DNA of 35,391 nt from Gammaproteobacteria bacterium (GTDB taxonomy: Bacteria; Pseudomonadota; Gammaproteobacteria; GCA-001735895), in the NCBI GenBank assembly GCA_029864185.1, contig JAOTTY010000006.1, forward strand, positions 1 through 35,391, written 5' to 3'. The number at the start of each line of letters is the position of its first letter. Positions within the stretch are counted from its first letter, which is position 1. Positions 20,513 to 31,478 of this stretch are shown here, piece by piece. The translations under genes and the position numbers were made by a program. The notes below the pieces were generated by a model that ran no database searches, was not told the origin of the DNA, and was given only the letters and a program-made list of their open reading frames with translations.

Positions 20513-21115
20513 ATGGCAGCCCCCGATTTGCTCAGGCATCGCAGGCACTGGATTTTCGATCTCGACGGCACGCTGACCGTCAGCGCGCATGATTTCGAGC
20601 ATATCCGCGAAGAACTGGGCCTGGCGCCTGCAACGCCGATACTCGAGGCGTTGCAGGCGATGCCCGCGGCCGAGGCCGCCCCCCTGTGGAAGCAGCTCAA
20701 CGAGCTCGAGTTTTACTATGCCGGCAAGGCTTCGGTGATGCAGGGCGCCGCCGAACTGCTGCAGCTATTGCACGACAGGGGGCGGCAGCTGGCGATATTG
20801 ACGCGCAATACCATGCCGGTGGTGAAACAAACCCTGCATGCCTGCAGGTTAGAGCATTTTTTCCCGGTGGATCATATACTCGATCGTGACTCGTGCATTC
20901 CCAAACCTTCGCCGGACGGGGTCAGGCATTTGCTCGAGTTCTGGCAGGCCGACGCCGACGACACGGTCATGGTGGGCGATTACCTGTACGATCTCGAGGC
21001 TGGTAAAGGCGCAGGTGTGGCGACGATTCACGTCGATACTCGCGGCAACAATGACTGGTCGGAGTATACCGATATCAGGGTCGAGGACCTCGGTGAAATT
21101 ATTGAATACCTATAG
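20513..21115 (+). CDS. HAD-superfamily hydrolase
   Basis: WIFDLDGTLT, ILTRNT, and MVGDYLYDLEAGKGAGVATIHV motifs. Confidence 0.92.
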   Translation: MAAPDLLRHRRHWIFDLDGTLTVSAHDFEHIREELGLAPATPILEALQAMPAAEAAPLWKQLNELEFYYAGKASVMQGAAELLQLLHDRGRQLAILTRNTMPVVKQTLHACRLEHFFPVDHILDRDSCIPKPSPDGVRHLLEFWQADADDTVMVGDYLYDLEAGKGAGVATIHVDTRGNNDWSEYTDIRVEDLGEIIEYL

Positions 21116-21124
21116 GCGGGCACA

Positions 21125-21841
21125 ATGAGAATAATCATGTTGGCGATAGCGCTGATCGCGCTGACGGGCTGTTCCGAGAAGGAATTGCGGCAGACGCTCG
21201 AAACCATTACTGCGTCGGCGGAGGAGCTGCCCCTGACCAATACCGAGGTCGTCGCCGCGCTCAAGGATTCGCTGGCCAGGGGAATATCGAAAGGCGCGAT
21301 AATCGCGTCGGCGCAAGATGGTTACTACGCAAACCCGTTACTGAAAATTTCGTTTCCGCAGGAAATTGCCAGGGTCGACCAGGCCTTGCGCCAGGTCGGA
21401 CTCGGTGGCGAAGTCGATCGTTTCGTGCTGCAGCTCAATCGTGCCGCGGAACTGGCGGCGGCAAAATCCAGGCCGATTTTTATCAAGTCCATCACCGCGA
21501 TGACAATCAGCGATGCGTTCGAAATTCTAAACGGACCTCCCGACGCCGCGACTCGATATCTGGCGCGAACCACGGGTGGCGAACTGCGCGCGCAATTCCT
21601 GCCAGTGGTCCGCGACAAGCTAGGCGAGACCCGCGCGACCCGCTACTACGGCGATATCATCAAAAAATACAACCAGTTGCCGTTTGTCAGCAAGGTGGAC
21701 CCGGATCTCGAAGGCTACGCGACCGACAGGGCTATCGAAGGGCTGTTCCTGCTGATCGCCGAAGAAGAGGCGAGGATACGCGCCGATCCGGGGGCGCGCA
21801 CGACCGCGTTGTTGCGCCGCGTCTTCGGCAGCCTGGACTAG
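21125..21841 (+). CDS. DUF4197-like putative lipoprotein
   Basis: Lipobox LTGC, ALKDSLARGISKGA segment and overall size resembling DUF4197 proteins; recognised by memory only. Confidence 0.7.
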   Translation: MRIIMLAIALIALTGCSEKELRQTLETITASAEELPLTNTEVVAALKDSLARGISKGAIIASAQDGYYANPLLKISFPQEIARVDQALRQVGLGGEVDRFVLQLNRAAELAAAKSRPIFIKSITAMTISDAFEILNGPPDAATRYLARTTGGELRAQFLPVVRDKLGETRATRYYGDIIKKYNQLPFVSKVDPDLEGYATDRAIEGLFLLIAEEEARIRADPGARTTALLRRVFGSLD

Positions 21842-21890
21842 TTTTACCCGATACCTGAAATATCGTCTGCGCGCCGGATTACGGTACGGT

Positions 21891-22358
21891 TCACTCTTTT
21901 ACCGCGATGGCGCCAGCTACCGGTTGCTCGATCTGCAGGTAATCGGAACAATCCATGCGTAAAATCTGTTCGTGCGAACCTGCGTTGAAGCAAAGGTCAT
22001 CGACCTCGGTCACCATCTCGTCGACATAGGTCCGCAGGTCGTAGAGCGACCCGAAAGGGGGCATGGCGCCGAGTTCGCAGTCCGGGAAAAGATCCTTGAT
22101 TTCATCCTCGGTAGCGAGCCGCGCTGCGGTTACCCCTGCCAGCTTGCGCAAGGCATCGAGGTCGACGTGGCGCGAGGCCGATATCACCGCCAGCACTTTT
22201 TCCCCGTCGAGATCGATGACGATCGTCTTGGCAAACTCGCGTCGGGGAACGAAAGTGGAAGCGGCCGTTTCGCGGGCCGTGTAGGCTGGTGAGTGGTTGA
22301 TACTGATGTACTTGATGCCGCGGTCATCGAGCATTTTCTTCAGTTTTTGAGCGGGCAT
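21891..22358 (-). CDS. YbaK/EbsC (aminoacyl-tRNA deacylase-type) domain protein
   Basis: Short single-domain protein with ARETAASTFVPRREFAKTIVIDLDGEKVLAVISASRHVDLDALRKLAG. Confidence 0.85.
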   Translation of the reverse strand: MPAQKLKKMLDDRGIKYISINHSPAYTARETAASTFVPRREFAKTIVIDLDGEKVLAVISASRHVDLDALRKLAGVTAARLATEDEIKDLFPDCELGAMPPFGSLYDLRTYVDEMVTEVDDLCFNAGSHEQILRMDCSDYLQIEQPVAGAIAVKE

Positions 22359-22480
22359 ATCACGAGTTCTCCATTTATCCGGTTACATTACTATGAATCA
22401 ATATTCGTCGGGGCTCACTGATTGGAATCAAGAGCTGCTGCAATTCTCCAATGGCAGGAGGATTGTCGAGGTGCCCGGGA

Positions 22481-24196
22481 TCAGCAGTTGGCCTCCTTTT
22501 CCTGGCGCAACAACGCTTCCATCTCTTCGCGCATTTTAAATTTCTGCAGCTTCCCGGTGACGGTCATCGGTAATTCGTCGACAATCCGGATGTACTTGGG
22601 AATCTTGAAGTGCGCGATTTTGTCCTGGCAAAATTCGCGTATTTCGTCCGCATCGACAGTGACGTTCGCGTGGGGTTTGATCCAGGCGGCGACCTGTTCG
22701 CCGAGGCGCCTGTCGGCTACGCCGAAGACCGCAACCTCCGCTATCCCGGGATGATTGAACAGGAAGTCTTCGATTTCTCGTGGGTAAATATTCTCACCAC
22801 CGCGGATAATCATATCCTTGCGCCGGCCCGTTATACTGACGTAGCCTTCCACGTCCATACTGCCCAGGTCTCCCGAAAGCAACCAGCCCGCGTCGTCGAT
22901 CGCTTCCGCGGTCTTCGCGGGTTCGCCGAAATACCCCCGCATCACGTGATAACCTCGAAAACAGATTTCTCCAATCTCGCCCATAGGCACGGTGGCCCGG
23001 CTATCGGTGTCGATAATCTTCACCTCCTGGTGCGGCAGGTTGCGGCCCACGGTGTCTATGCGCCGCTGGAAGCTGTCATCCCGCGTGGTCAGGTGGGTCA
23101 GGGGCGAGGCTTCGGTTTGGCCGTAACCGATCAGGATTTCGCGGCAGTGCATTTCCTCGATAACCCGGGTCATCAGTTCAGGCGGGCAGGGAGCTCCGGC
23201 CATGATGCCGGTGCGCAGGCTGGACAGGTCGAAACTGTCGAATTCCTCGTGTTCGAGTATTTCGATGAACATCGTCGGCACCCCGTGAATTGCGGTGCAT
23301 TTTTCGATTGCAGTCGCAGCGAGCACCAGGGCGGCATCGAAATGCTCGCAACCGATTACGATGCAGGCACCGACCGAGAGGCACATAAGATTGGCGAGCA
23401 CCATACCGAAACAGTGGTAAAACGGTACCGGCACGACAAGCCTGTCGTGTTCGTCGAAATGCATCGTTTGTGCGCTGAACCAGGCGTTGTTCAGAATGTT
23501 GTGATGGGTCAGCATCACCGCCTTGGGAAATCCGGTAGTGCCGGAGGTGTACTGGATATTGATCACATCATCGCGGTCCAGTTTCGAGCCCAGCGCCTGC
23601 AGCATGGTGGCGGAGATCGATTCGCCCGCCGCGAGCAGATCCTGCCAGCGCGTAAATCCGGCTGCAGCAGTTTCGGTTGCGGCGGGCTTCAAGGGATCGA
23701 AAACGAATATACGTTTCAGATCGGGGAACGCCTTGCTTGCGATAATTTCATCCTCGCGTCGCAGTTCGGGCACCAGTTCCAGCAGCATCCGGATATAGTT
23801 GCTGTCGCGGAATCGAGGGATGACGAAAAGCGCCTGGACTTTCGACTGCAGAAGAGAATACTCGAGCTCACGCGACCGGTAGGCAGGGTTGATATTGACC
23901 AGGATGACGCCGATTCGCGCGGTGGCGAGCTGTACCAGCAACCACTCGATATTATTGGTAGACCAGATGCCGATACGGTCACCTCGCCCGAAGCCAAGTT
24001 GCAGCAGCCCGCAAGCCAGCCGGTCGACGTTTTCACTCAACTGGCGGTAGGTCAGTCTTTGCCGCTGTGGCAGCGAGACCACGGCCTCGCGTTCGGGGAA
24101 GCGCTCGACGATGGTCTGGAAATGTTCGGCTATCGTCGACCCGAGCAGCGGGGTTATGGCACCGCGGTGGTAATAGCTTTTCGCATCTGCCTTCAT
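22481..24196 (-). CDS. AMP-binding acyl-CoA synthetase
   Basis: IQYTSGTTGFPKAVMLTHHN, GYGQTEASP, WLLSGDLGSMD and GRRKDMIIRGGENIYPREIE motifs. Confidence 0.94.
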   Translation of the reverse strand: MKADAKSYYHRGAITPLLGSTIAEHFQTIVERFPEREAVVSLPQRQRLTYRQLSENVDRLACGLLQLGFGRGDRIGIWSTNNIEWLLVQLATARIGVILVNINPAYRSRELEYSLLQSKVQALFVIPRFRDSNYIRMLLELVPELRREDEIIASKAFPDLKRIFVFDPLKPAATETAAAGFTRWQDLLAAGESISATMLQALGSKLDRDDVINIQYTSGTTGFPKAVMLTHHNILNNAWFSAQTMHFDEHDRLVVPVPFYHCFGMVLANLMCLSVGACIVIGCEHFDAALVLAATAIEKCTAIHGVPTMFIEILEHEEFDSFDLSSLRTGIMAGAPCPPELMTRVIEEMHCREILIGYGQTEASPLTHLTTRDDSFQRRIDTVGRNLPHQEVKIIDTDSRATVPMGEIGEICFRGYHVMRGYFGEPAKTAEAIDDAGWLLSGDLGSMDVEGYVSITGRRKDMIIRGGENIYPREIEDFLFNHPGIAEVAVFGVADRRLGEQVAAWIKPHANVTVDADEIREFCQDKIAHFKIPKYIRIVDELPMTVTGKLQKFKMREEMEALLRQEKEANC

Positions 24197-24283
24197 TTAC
24201 GAGCGCCTATATTCTCTTGCCCGTTGTCACGCCACGGTATTATCCGACCTCGATAATGTATCGATTTTGTACATTCGACCTGC

Positions 24284-25396
24284 TCAAAAGATATGCCAGC
24301 GGCGATAGTTCATCGCCTGCTCGACGCGTCTGCGCGCCATCGCAAACGCGGCGTCCCGTGGCAGGATCTGTTCGCGCCGGGCGGTTTCGAGCACCTCGCG
24401 CGTGTTGCGGCGCAGTTTTTCTTCGATCGACGCGAACGCCGCCGCCTCGCCCGACCCCTGGTATTCGACCGCCGCACAGATGACACCGCCGGCATTGGCG
24501 ATGAAATCGGGAATATTCAGAATTCCTCTCTCGTGTAGTATTTTTTCGGCGGCGTAGGTAACCGGAATATTGGCCCCCTGGGCGATCAATCTGGTGTTCA
24601 ACCGGTCCACGTTGCCCTCGTGAATGACATCTGGGCGCGCCGCCGGAATCCAGATATCGCATTCGATATCGATGATCGCGTCGCGGTCGCGCTTTTCGCC
24701 ATCGGCAGACTCGGTAACACTTTTCCCGGTGGATTTCAGTTCGATCAGGGCCTCGACGTCGAGCCCTTCAGGATTGAAAATAGTGCCTGCGCTATCCGAG
24801 ACGGCCACCGCGACCGCGCCCGCCTGGCCAAGAAACCGCGCGGCGTGCCTGCCAACGGCGCCGAAGCCCTGAACCGCGAATTTCGCGCCCCTTAGTTCGA
24901 ACTCGCAAAATTCCTGCGCTACATCGACCGCGTGACTCAACCCGAATCCGGTCGCGCCGATTTCGTCGAGTGGGATTCCATCGAGCTCGCGCGGAAGACC
25001 CACGGACCGGCCGATCTCGTCCTTGACCCAGGCCATACACTCTTCATCGGTACCCATATCGGGTCCGAAGATATACTGTTCGACCTCGCGCAGCGCGCAG
25101 CAGAATCCGCGAATCAGCGTTTCTTTGCGTGCTTTCGACATTTTGGGATCACCCACCAGGACCGCCTTGCCGCCACCGTGGGGCAGGTCCGCCGCGGCGT
25201 TCTTGAGGGTCATCGCGCGCGCCAGGCGCGCACATTCCTCGGTGGTTACGTCTGGCGCCATGCGCACTCCGCCTATCGACGGTCCCCTGGCGACGTTGTC
25301 TACTACCAGTACTCCTTTCAAATCGATGCCGGGCTCATGAACGTGGATTACCTTCAATGGACCCAGATCGTCCGCAAGTTCGAATATGTCGTTCAT
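24284..25396 (-). CDS. Glu/Leu/Phe/Val dehydrogenase family protein
   Basis: GPSIGGVRMAPDVT, DLPHGGGKAVLVGDP, GFGAVGRHAARFL and PDFIANAGGVI motifs. Start chosen at MNDIFELAD; ORF extends to 25471. Confidence 0.9.
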   Translation of the reverse strand: MNDIFELADDLGPLKVIHVHEPGIDLKGVLVVDNVARGPSIGGVRMAPDVTTEECARLARAMTLKNAAADLPHGGGKAVLVGDPKMSKARKETLIRGFCCALREVEQYIFGPDMGTDEECMAWVKDEIGRSVGLPRELDGIPLDEIGATGFGLSHAVDVAQEFCEFELRGAKFAVQGFGAVGRHAARFLGQAGAVAVAVSDSAGTIFNPEGLDVEALIELKSTGKSVTESADGEKRDRDAIIDIECDIWIPAARPDVIHEGNVDRLNTRLIAQGANIPVTYAAEKILHERGILNIPDFIANAGGVICAAVEYQGSGEAAAFASIEEKLRRNTREVLETARREQILPRDAAFAMARRRVEQAMNYRRWHIF

Positions 25397-25533
25397 CCTC
25401 TGCGCTCCGTAGCCGATCATTTTCCGGTTATTTTCTCGCATTTTAGATTTATGCAGCTTGACCATGGTCAATACCGCCGGGACCGGTGTAAATAAAATAA
25501 CAGCCAGACATTGAATTTCGAAAGGGGGATATC

Positions 25534-25758
25534 ATGACCAGCGACCCGAAATTGCTCGCCAGCAACGTCGTGGAATCGTTTCAGGCGCTGCTGGACAGGG
25601 AGCTACGAGAAGCGGTAGGCGAGCATCATTTCGATGCCCTGGACGGCATGGTCAGGGAAGCGATAGCAGAGCAGTCGGAAGCGATTCTCGAGCAATTGGA
25701 TCAGGCCGTGAAGCGAATCAGGAGCGATTGCGTTGAACGACGTCCGCTCGAGCTTTGA
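25534..25758 (+). CDS. Small acidic hypothetical protein (74 aa)
   Basis: Strong Shine-Dalgarno-like aaaggggg upstream of ATG; helical, charged composition; intergenic position. Confidence 0.6.
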   Translation: MTSDPKLLASNVVESFQALLDRELREAVGEHHFDALDGMVREAIAEQSEAILEQLDQAVKRIRSDCVERRPLEL

Positions 25759-25785
25759 TGACGACCGCCGCCGCTCCTGGCAGTT

Positions 25786-26220
25786 CTAGTCGCAGCGTGA
25801 CAACACCAGGAACTGACCGGACTCGTCCTGTAGGTACAAATCCACCCCGGAATTCCTGAAGCTTGCCCGGTAGCTGACAGGGTCCCCGCGCAGGCGATCG
25901 AGTACGACCGCATCGGGGCCCTGCAGTTGCCATTTGCCATAGTGAGCGTACATCCACCCGGTCTCCGAGTTTTCCCATTTGCCGCTGGCGCGGAGATTCC
26001 AGAACTGTTTGCCCAGGTTGGCCAGGGTGCTGACGCCCACTTCGGCGTTGGCCGTAGACGTCAATTCGCGGTTGTTGCACCACTTGCCGACCAGGTACTC
26101 CGGCTTGATCGGATCACCCTCGGCGAGGTTGGGGGCGAGCACCACCGGGTCGCTGGCGCAGGCGCATAGCAGCAGCATCGAGGCAAGGTAAAGAACTGGT
26201 TTAGGGCTAAGTCGAAGCAT
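25786..26220 (-). CDS. Hypothetical lipoprotein
   Basis: Lipobox-like MLRLSPKPVLYLASMLLLCACASD; start adjusted from 26256. Confidence 0.65.
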   Translation of the reverse strand: MLRLSPKPVLYLASMLLLCACASDPVVLAPNLAEGDPIKPEYLVGKWCNNRELTSTANAEVGVSTLANLGKQFWNLRASGKWENSETGWMYAHYGKWQLQGPDAVVLDRLRGDPVSYRASFRNSGVDLYLQDESGQFLVLSRCD

Positions 26221-26342
26221 CGTATCGGCGTTTCGGGTAGAAGGTTGCGAAGGCAAAACTCTAACATATAAAAACCGCTCGACGCCTGCTTATTTCAGCG
26301 CATGGTGTCGCAATTGATCCTGCTCCCGGGGCGCCGCTGGAT

Positions 26343-27059
26343 TTAAAGCAGGTTAGCGATCTTCAACTGCTGCCGGCTGACCGCGTCGTAGGGCTCGTCA
26401 CGGGTCCTGTCATGCACGTGCATGCGGTAGTGCACGAAGGCGTCCTCGTCGTCATAGTGCATGAATGGATTGCCTTCGATCTGTTCCCCGAGGGTAGAGG
26501 TTTGCTTGACCGAGTAATTATGGCCGGGATGAATCAGCATGTCATGGGGCAATTGATCTTTCATCTTCTTCAGTGTGACGAACATGTCTTCGGGACTGCC
26601 GCCGCTCAGGTCGCAGCGTCCACAGCCGAATACGAACAGGGTGTCGCCGGTAATGATTTCATTGCCGAGCTGGTAGCAGGCCGACCCCGGCGTATGCCCC
26701 GGAGTGTGCAGAATCCTGATGCGGGTGTCGCCGAGGCTGATTTCGTCGCCGCCATGATGCAGGCTCGGTTTATCGAGCTCGTGCCGCCAGAATTCGTATT
26801 CCGGCTTGAGCAGATGGACCTCGGCGCTGGCATGGTTCAGCAGGCCCTCGATGCCGTTGATATGGTCATGGTGGCTGTGGGTGAGCAGGATATCGGTCAC
26901 GTTCAACCCGAGCTCGCGGGCCCTGGCGACGATTTTATCGACGTCCCAGGCCGGATCGACCACGGCGCAACGGCGGCTGGCGACATCCTCTACCAGGTAC
27001 ACGAAATTCTCCATCGGCCCCAGTTCCATCGCGTGTACTGTGAAAGCGGATTCAGTCAT
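26343..27059 (-). CDS. MBL-fold metallo-hydrolase (glyoxalase II-like)
   Basis: [17 protein letters not shown] metal motif, [32 protein letters not shown]. Confidence 0.93.
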   Translation of the reverse strand: MTESAFTVHAMELGPMENFVYLVEDVASRRCAVVDPAWDVDKIVARARELGLNVTDILLTHSHHDHINGIEGLLNHASAEVHLLKPEYEFWRHELDKPSLHHGGDEISLGDTRIRILHTPGHTPGSACYQLGNEIITGDTLFVFGCGRCDLSGGSPEDMFVTLKKMKDQLPHDMLIHPGHNYSVKQTSTLGEQIEGNPFMHYDDEDAFVHYRMHVHDRTRDEPYDAVSRQQLKIANLL

Positions 27060-27182
27060 GTTACTCCCTCCGGTTCGAATCACCGCATTATACGCTGGTA
27101 CTGGATTTTTAAGCCAATTCTAAAGACAATACCCCCCTTTTTCAGCCCCGCACAGCCCGGGCAATCTCGCGACGGAAACGAT

Positions 27183-28390
<1,208 letters not shown>

Positions 28391-28394
<4 letters not shown>

Positions 28395-28831
28395 ACCGAG
28401 GCCTGCGCGGCGTTTTTTTGCTGTGCCTGCTGCTCTCCGTGCTGGCGGGATGTTCGTCGTCGACCGACGAAGAGGAGTTCCCGGCCAGCCAGAAGTATTA
28501 TTTTCTCGAATCGCTGAACCAGGTCGAGGACGGCGGCAGGCGGCTGCAGACAGCCGGGCTCGATCGGCAGGCGGTAACCGAGGCCCTGGCGGCGCTCGAC
28601 CAGGGATTGAAACTCGCGTTCCAGGTCGAACGTTCTTTCCTGGACCGGCTGGATCTGCGCCTGGGCAAGAATTTCGAGCGTTTTTTCATCAAGGGAGTCG
28701 AAAACTATCGCGTCGGCATCGAGGCCGGCGACGACGAACAGCAGCGCGAGGGCCTGCGATTGCTGGCACGCTGGGCCGAATTCTGGAATCCCGAGCAGGC
28801 GGCGATCCGCGCCAGGCTCAACCCCGAATAA
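28391..28831 (+). CDS. Hypothetical lipoprotein
   Basis: Lipobox [16 protein letters not shown] overlap with argG stop. Confidence 0.75.
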
Positions 28832-28968
28832 CATGCCAGGCCCGGTTCGGCGCGTCGTCCGTATCAACGATATGCCTGGCGCAGCCCGCGGGCCTTTCTT
28901 CGACGAAATCGATGTAACCAGGCTGGGTATGATTATTACCGAATTCAAGCACCGCATCGACCGGCGCA

Positions 28969-29247
28969 ATGGCACAGATGCGTAGCGTCAGGGGCTTCGC
29001 TTCGGGTCGGGTCCAGGGAGTGGGATTTCGCTACTTCGTAAAGCGCCAGGCCGAAGCGAGGCAGGTTCGCGGTTATGTGCGCAACCTGCGCGATGGCCGC
29101 GTCGAGTTTTTACTGCAGGGCGAGGCGGACGCAATCGCGGATCTCGTCGATCATATTCGCCACGGCCCGAGTCATGCGCGCGTAACCGAAGTGCGCATCG
29201 AGGAACTCGAGGACACGGCTATCGAGCAGGGATTCGTTATTCGCTGA
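28969..29247 (+). CDS. acyP: Acylphosphatase
   Basis: GRVQGVGFRYFVKRQAEARQVRGYVRNLRDGRVE signature. Confidence 0.95.
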   Translation: MAQMRSVRGFASGRVQGVGFRYFVKRQAEARQVRGYVRNLRDGRVEFLLQGEADAIADLVDHIRHGPSHARVTEVRIEELEDTAIEQGFVIR

Positions 29248-31291
29248 TTGCCGCGAGGCAGGGCGGCAGCAGCCGGTAGTCCGCCTCCAGCCAGGTCCGG
29301 AGCGCCTGTCCGCCACGCCGTTCGAGCGCCAGTTCCTCGAGACCCGCGACCAGGCCGCGGTAATGATCGCTAGCAGGCCAGTCGTCGGCCGAGATTCCGC
29401 TAAATTCGAGCGAGGCCGCCGGTGGCATCGGTGATTTTGCGATGGCAAAACCGGCTTGCCAGGCTTTGAGGCGCCTGAGAATACGCGGTGCGCACTGCAG
29501 CACCGCAGCCTGCGGGTTGTCTCCGGCAAGAAAACCGGGCGGATTGTCGCGGTCGTCGCGATGGCAGTGGGCGCAGTAAGGAACCAGCAAGGCCAGCTTG
29601 CCATCGAGTTTGCGCTCCGGTTGCGTGTTTACGGCGACGGCCGGCGCCATCGTCTCTGTCCAGGCCAGCGGATACATGTCCAGCCGTTGCATCAGTTTCT
29701 GCAGGATCTTGCTGCGCTCGAATACGTTCGCGGCAAGGCCGTCTCCCTGCCTCTGTCCGTCCTCATCGAGCAGCTGCTGTAACGCCCGGTCGATATGCTC
29801 GAACTCGGCGGCCACCTCGATTTCGAGGCTGGATTGGCTCTCACGCAGCGTATCCTTCCAGCTCAGAACCATGGCACCGATACGATCTCCGTTCGCCAGG
29901 CGCTGCGACAGGCCGGCCTCGTTGTTGGCCGGTTTCAACTCGAGCCTGCCGTTGCGCAACGTAACGGATGCAACATCCGGCTGCAGCAGGTTGGTATCAC
30001 GCGGCACGCGCAGCGACGTGATGCGTATCGAATCGACCTGGTCCCCGCGCAGCTCGAGCTCGAGCGTTGCCTGCAGGCTTTGCGCGCGGCTGTGGTCGCC
30101 GCAGGATAGAACCAGGCTCCGGGCGTCGGCTTGCACGGCGTGGCAGGACGCACGGTATCGATAGCCCGCGGAGGGGTTGGCATCGCCGAGTCTTGTCAGA
30201 TGGCGATCGATGCGGCGAATATCCGCCAGCGTGAAAAACCCGGCCAGCCGGTAGACAATGCCGCGTGCCAGCGTCGCATCGACCTGATACCAGGTGGCAT
30301 GGGGCGGTCGCGCGAACAACGGGTCCTGCTCGATGGTCATCGCCGCCGACGCAAACGGATCGCGGTCGGCGATGCGGCTTCCCGGCAGCGCCAGACCACG
30401 GGGCCAGAACCGGCTCCAGTTGCGCGTCAATTCGCCGAGGTAATCGCGTTGATACCCGGTCGCGGCCTCGGCAAAGTTCGATTCGCCGCTAAGCCGGTAT
30501 TGCAGTATCGCGCGCAATATCGCGGCGCGGCAACGACGCGTGGTGCAGCCCCGACGCCAGATCAACTGGGCCGCCGAAAGGTAATTGGCGCGCTCGACCA
30601 GCACGTCGATAACGCCGGCATCGGCGGTTACGGTGCCAACAAGAGAGTTGAATCGATCGGGCAGGGTTTCGACCAGCCTGCTCGCGACCGCCACGTTGAA
30701 ACTGGTTTCGCTCCAGGGTATCGCGGCGAAGATCGGTGCCGCGTTCTGATGGCAGCTCATGCACATCACCCGGTTTGCCGGTGCGACGCGCGGCTCGGTA
30801 TCGGCCGCATAATTTTCGACCACCTGGAACTCGAAACGACCGGCGCCATCGTTGTAACTGATGACTTCCAGGGTCCTGGTTTTGGGTTGATGCGCGATGA
30901 ACAGCCGGTACCTGAGCGCGAGCCCGGCTTCGTTATCGCGGGTAACGGGTTCCCCGTCGAGCGCGATTAACCGACGCGGAAACTGGAAGTAGTCGGGAGC
31001 GGGAGCCTCGCGTTGCAGCGATCTGCCTATCGGCACGAAGACCTGCAGGACCGCCGGTTCGTCTTCATTGTCGATACGCGCGTCGAGCGCTTCGATCAGC
31101 TCGTCGAAAGGGTAAGGAATACGGTAGCCGCCGTCCGCCTGCAGGAATAGTTGATCGAAGAGCGATTGCCCGCCGGGCGCAATGTCGGGTCCCGGCTTCG
31201 AGGCATGTTCGATCCAGCTTGGTGCGGATTTGACCGTACCGCAGGTCAGGAAGCAGACTATCAACAGCAGCGTTTTAAGCAGATCACTCAT
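29237..31291 (-). CDS. Predicted secreted protein with two CXXCH (heme c-type) motifs
   Basis: Signal peptide MSDLLKTLLLIVCFLTCGTVKSA; CMSCH and CAHCH motifs; start moved from 31333. Confidence 0.75.
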   Translation of the reverse strand: MSDLLKTLLLIVCFLTCGTVKSAPSWIEHASKPGPDIAPGGQSLFDQLFLQADGGYRIPYPFDELIEALDARIDNEDEPAVLQVFVPIGRSLQREAPAPDYFQFPRRLIALDGEPVTRDNEAGLALRYRLFIAHQPKTRTLEVISYNDGAGRFEFQVVENYAADTEPRVAPANRVMCMSCHQNAAPIFAAIPWSETSFNVAVASRLVETLPDRFNSLVGTVTADAGVIDVLVERANYLSAAQLIWRRGCTTRRCRAAILRAILQYRLSGESNFAEAATGYQRDYLGELTRNWSRFWPRGLALPGSRIADRDPFASAAMTIEQDPLFARPPHATWYQVDATLARGIVYRLAGFFTLADIRRIDRHLTRLGDANPSAGYRYRASCHAVQADARSLVLSCGDHSRAQSLQATLELELRGDQVDSIRITSLRVPRDTNLLQPDVASVTLRNGRLELKPANNEAGLSQRLANGDRIGAMVLSWKDTLRESQSSLEIEVAAEFEHIDRALQQLLDEDGQRQGDGLAANVFERSKILQKLMQRLDMYPLAWTETMAPAVAVNTQPERKLDGKLALLVPYCAHCHRDDRDNPPGFLAGDNPQAAVLQCAPRILRRLKAWQAGFAIAKSPMPPAASLEFSGISADDWPASDHYRGLVAGLEELALERRGGQALRTWLEADYRLLPPCLAAISE

Positions 31292-31478
31292 CTTGCAGGC
31301 GCGCCTGAACCCGGGCCTGGCCTTGCTCGTCAACCTCGACGATGAAATCGATCGGCCGGCAACAGATTTCGCAGTCTTCGGTGTATTCCTGCAATGCCAC
31401 GGATGCGTCGATCAGCAAGGAGAAGGCTTCCCAGCAGTAAGGGCATTGCACCCGGCTTTCGATAATCTCGTTGATCAT
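31284..31478 (-). CDS. CPXCG-motif cysteine-rich small protein
   Basis: 64 aa with CPYC...CEICCRPIDFIVEVDEQG, matching the remembered CPXCG small-protein family. Confidence 0.85.
   Translation of the reverse strand: MINEIIESRVQCPYCWEAFSLLIDASVALQEYTEDCEICCRPIDFIVEVDEQGQARVQARLQDE

Noticed and set aside
22393-22539. Short 48-aa plus-strand ORF between the YbaK-like and acyl-CoA synthetase genes
   Set aside because: Overlaps the synthetase 3' end antisense, no RBS or family match.
22610-24256. 548-aa plus-strand ORF opposite the acyl-CoA synthetase
   Set aside because: Shadow ORF from high-GC codon bias; the minus-strand frame has clear AMP-binding motifs and this one has none.
26412-27182. 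N-terminal extension of the argG ORF
   Set aside because: It is antisense to the MBL hydrolase; argG homology begins at [16 protein letters not shown] (27183).
28833-28985. 50-aa plus-strand ORF and a short protein-like minus frame between the argG-linked lipoprotein and acyP
   Set aside because: Too short, no recognised motif or RBS support; could be a gene remnant but not supportable.
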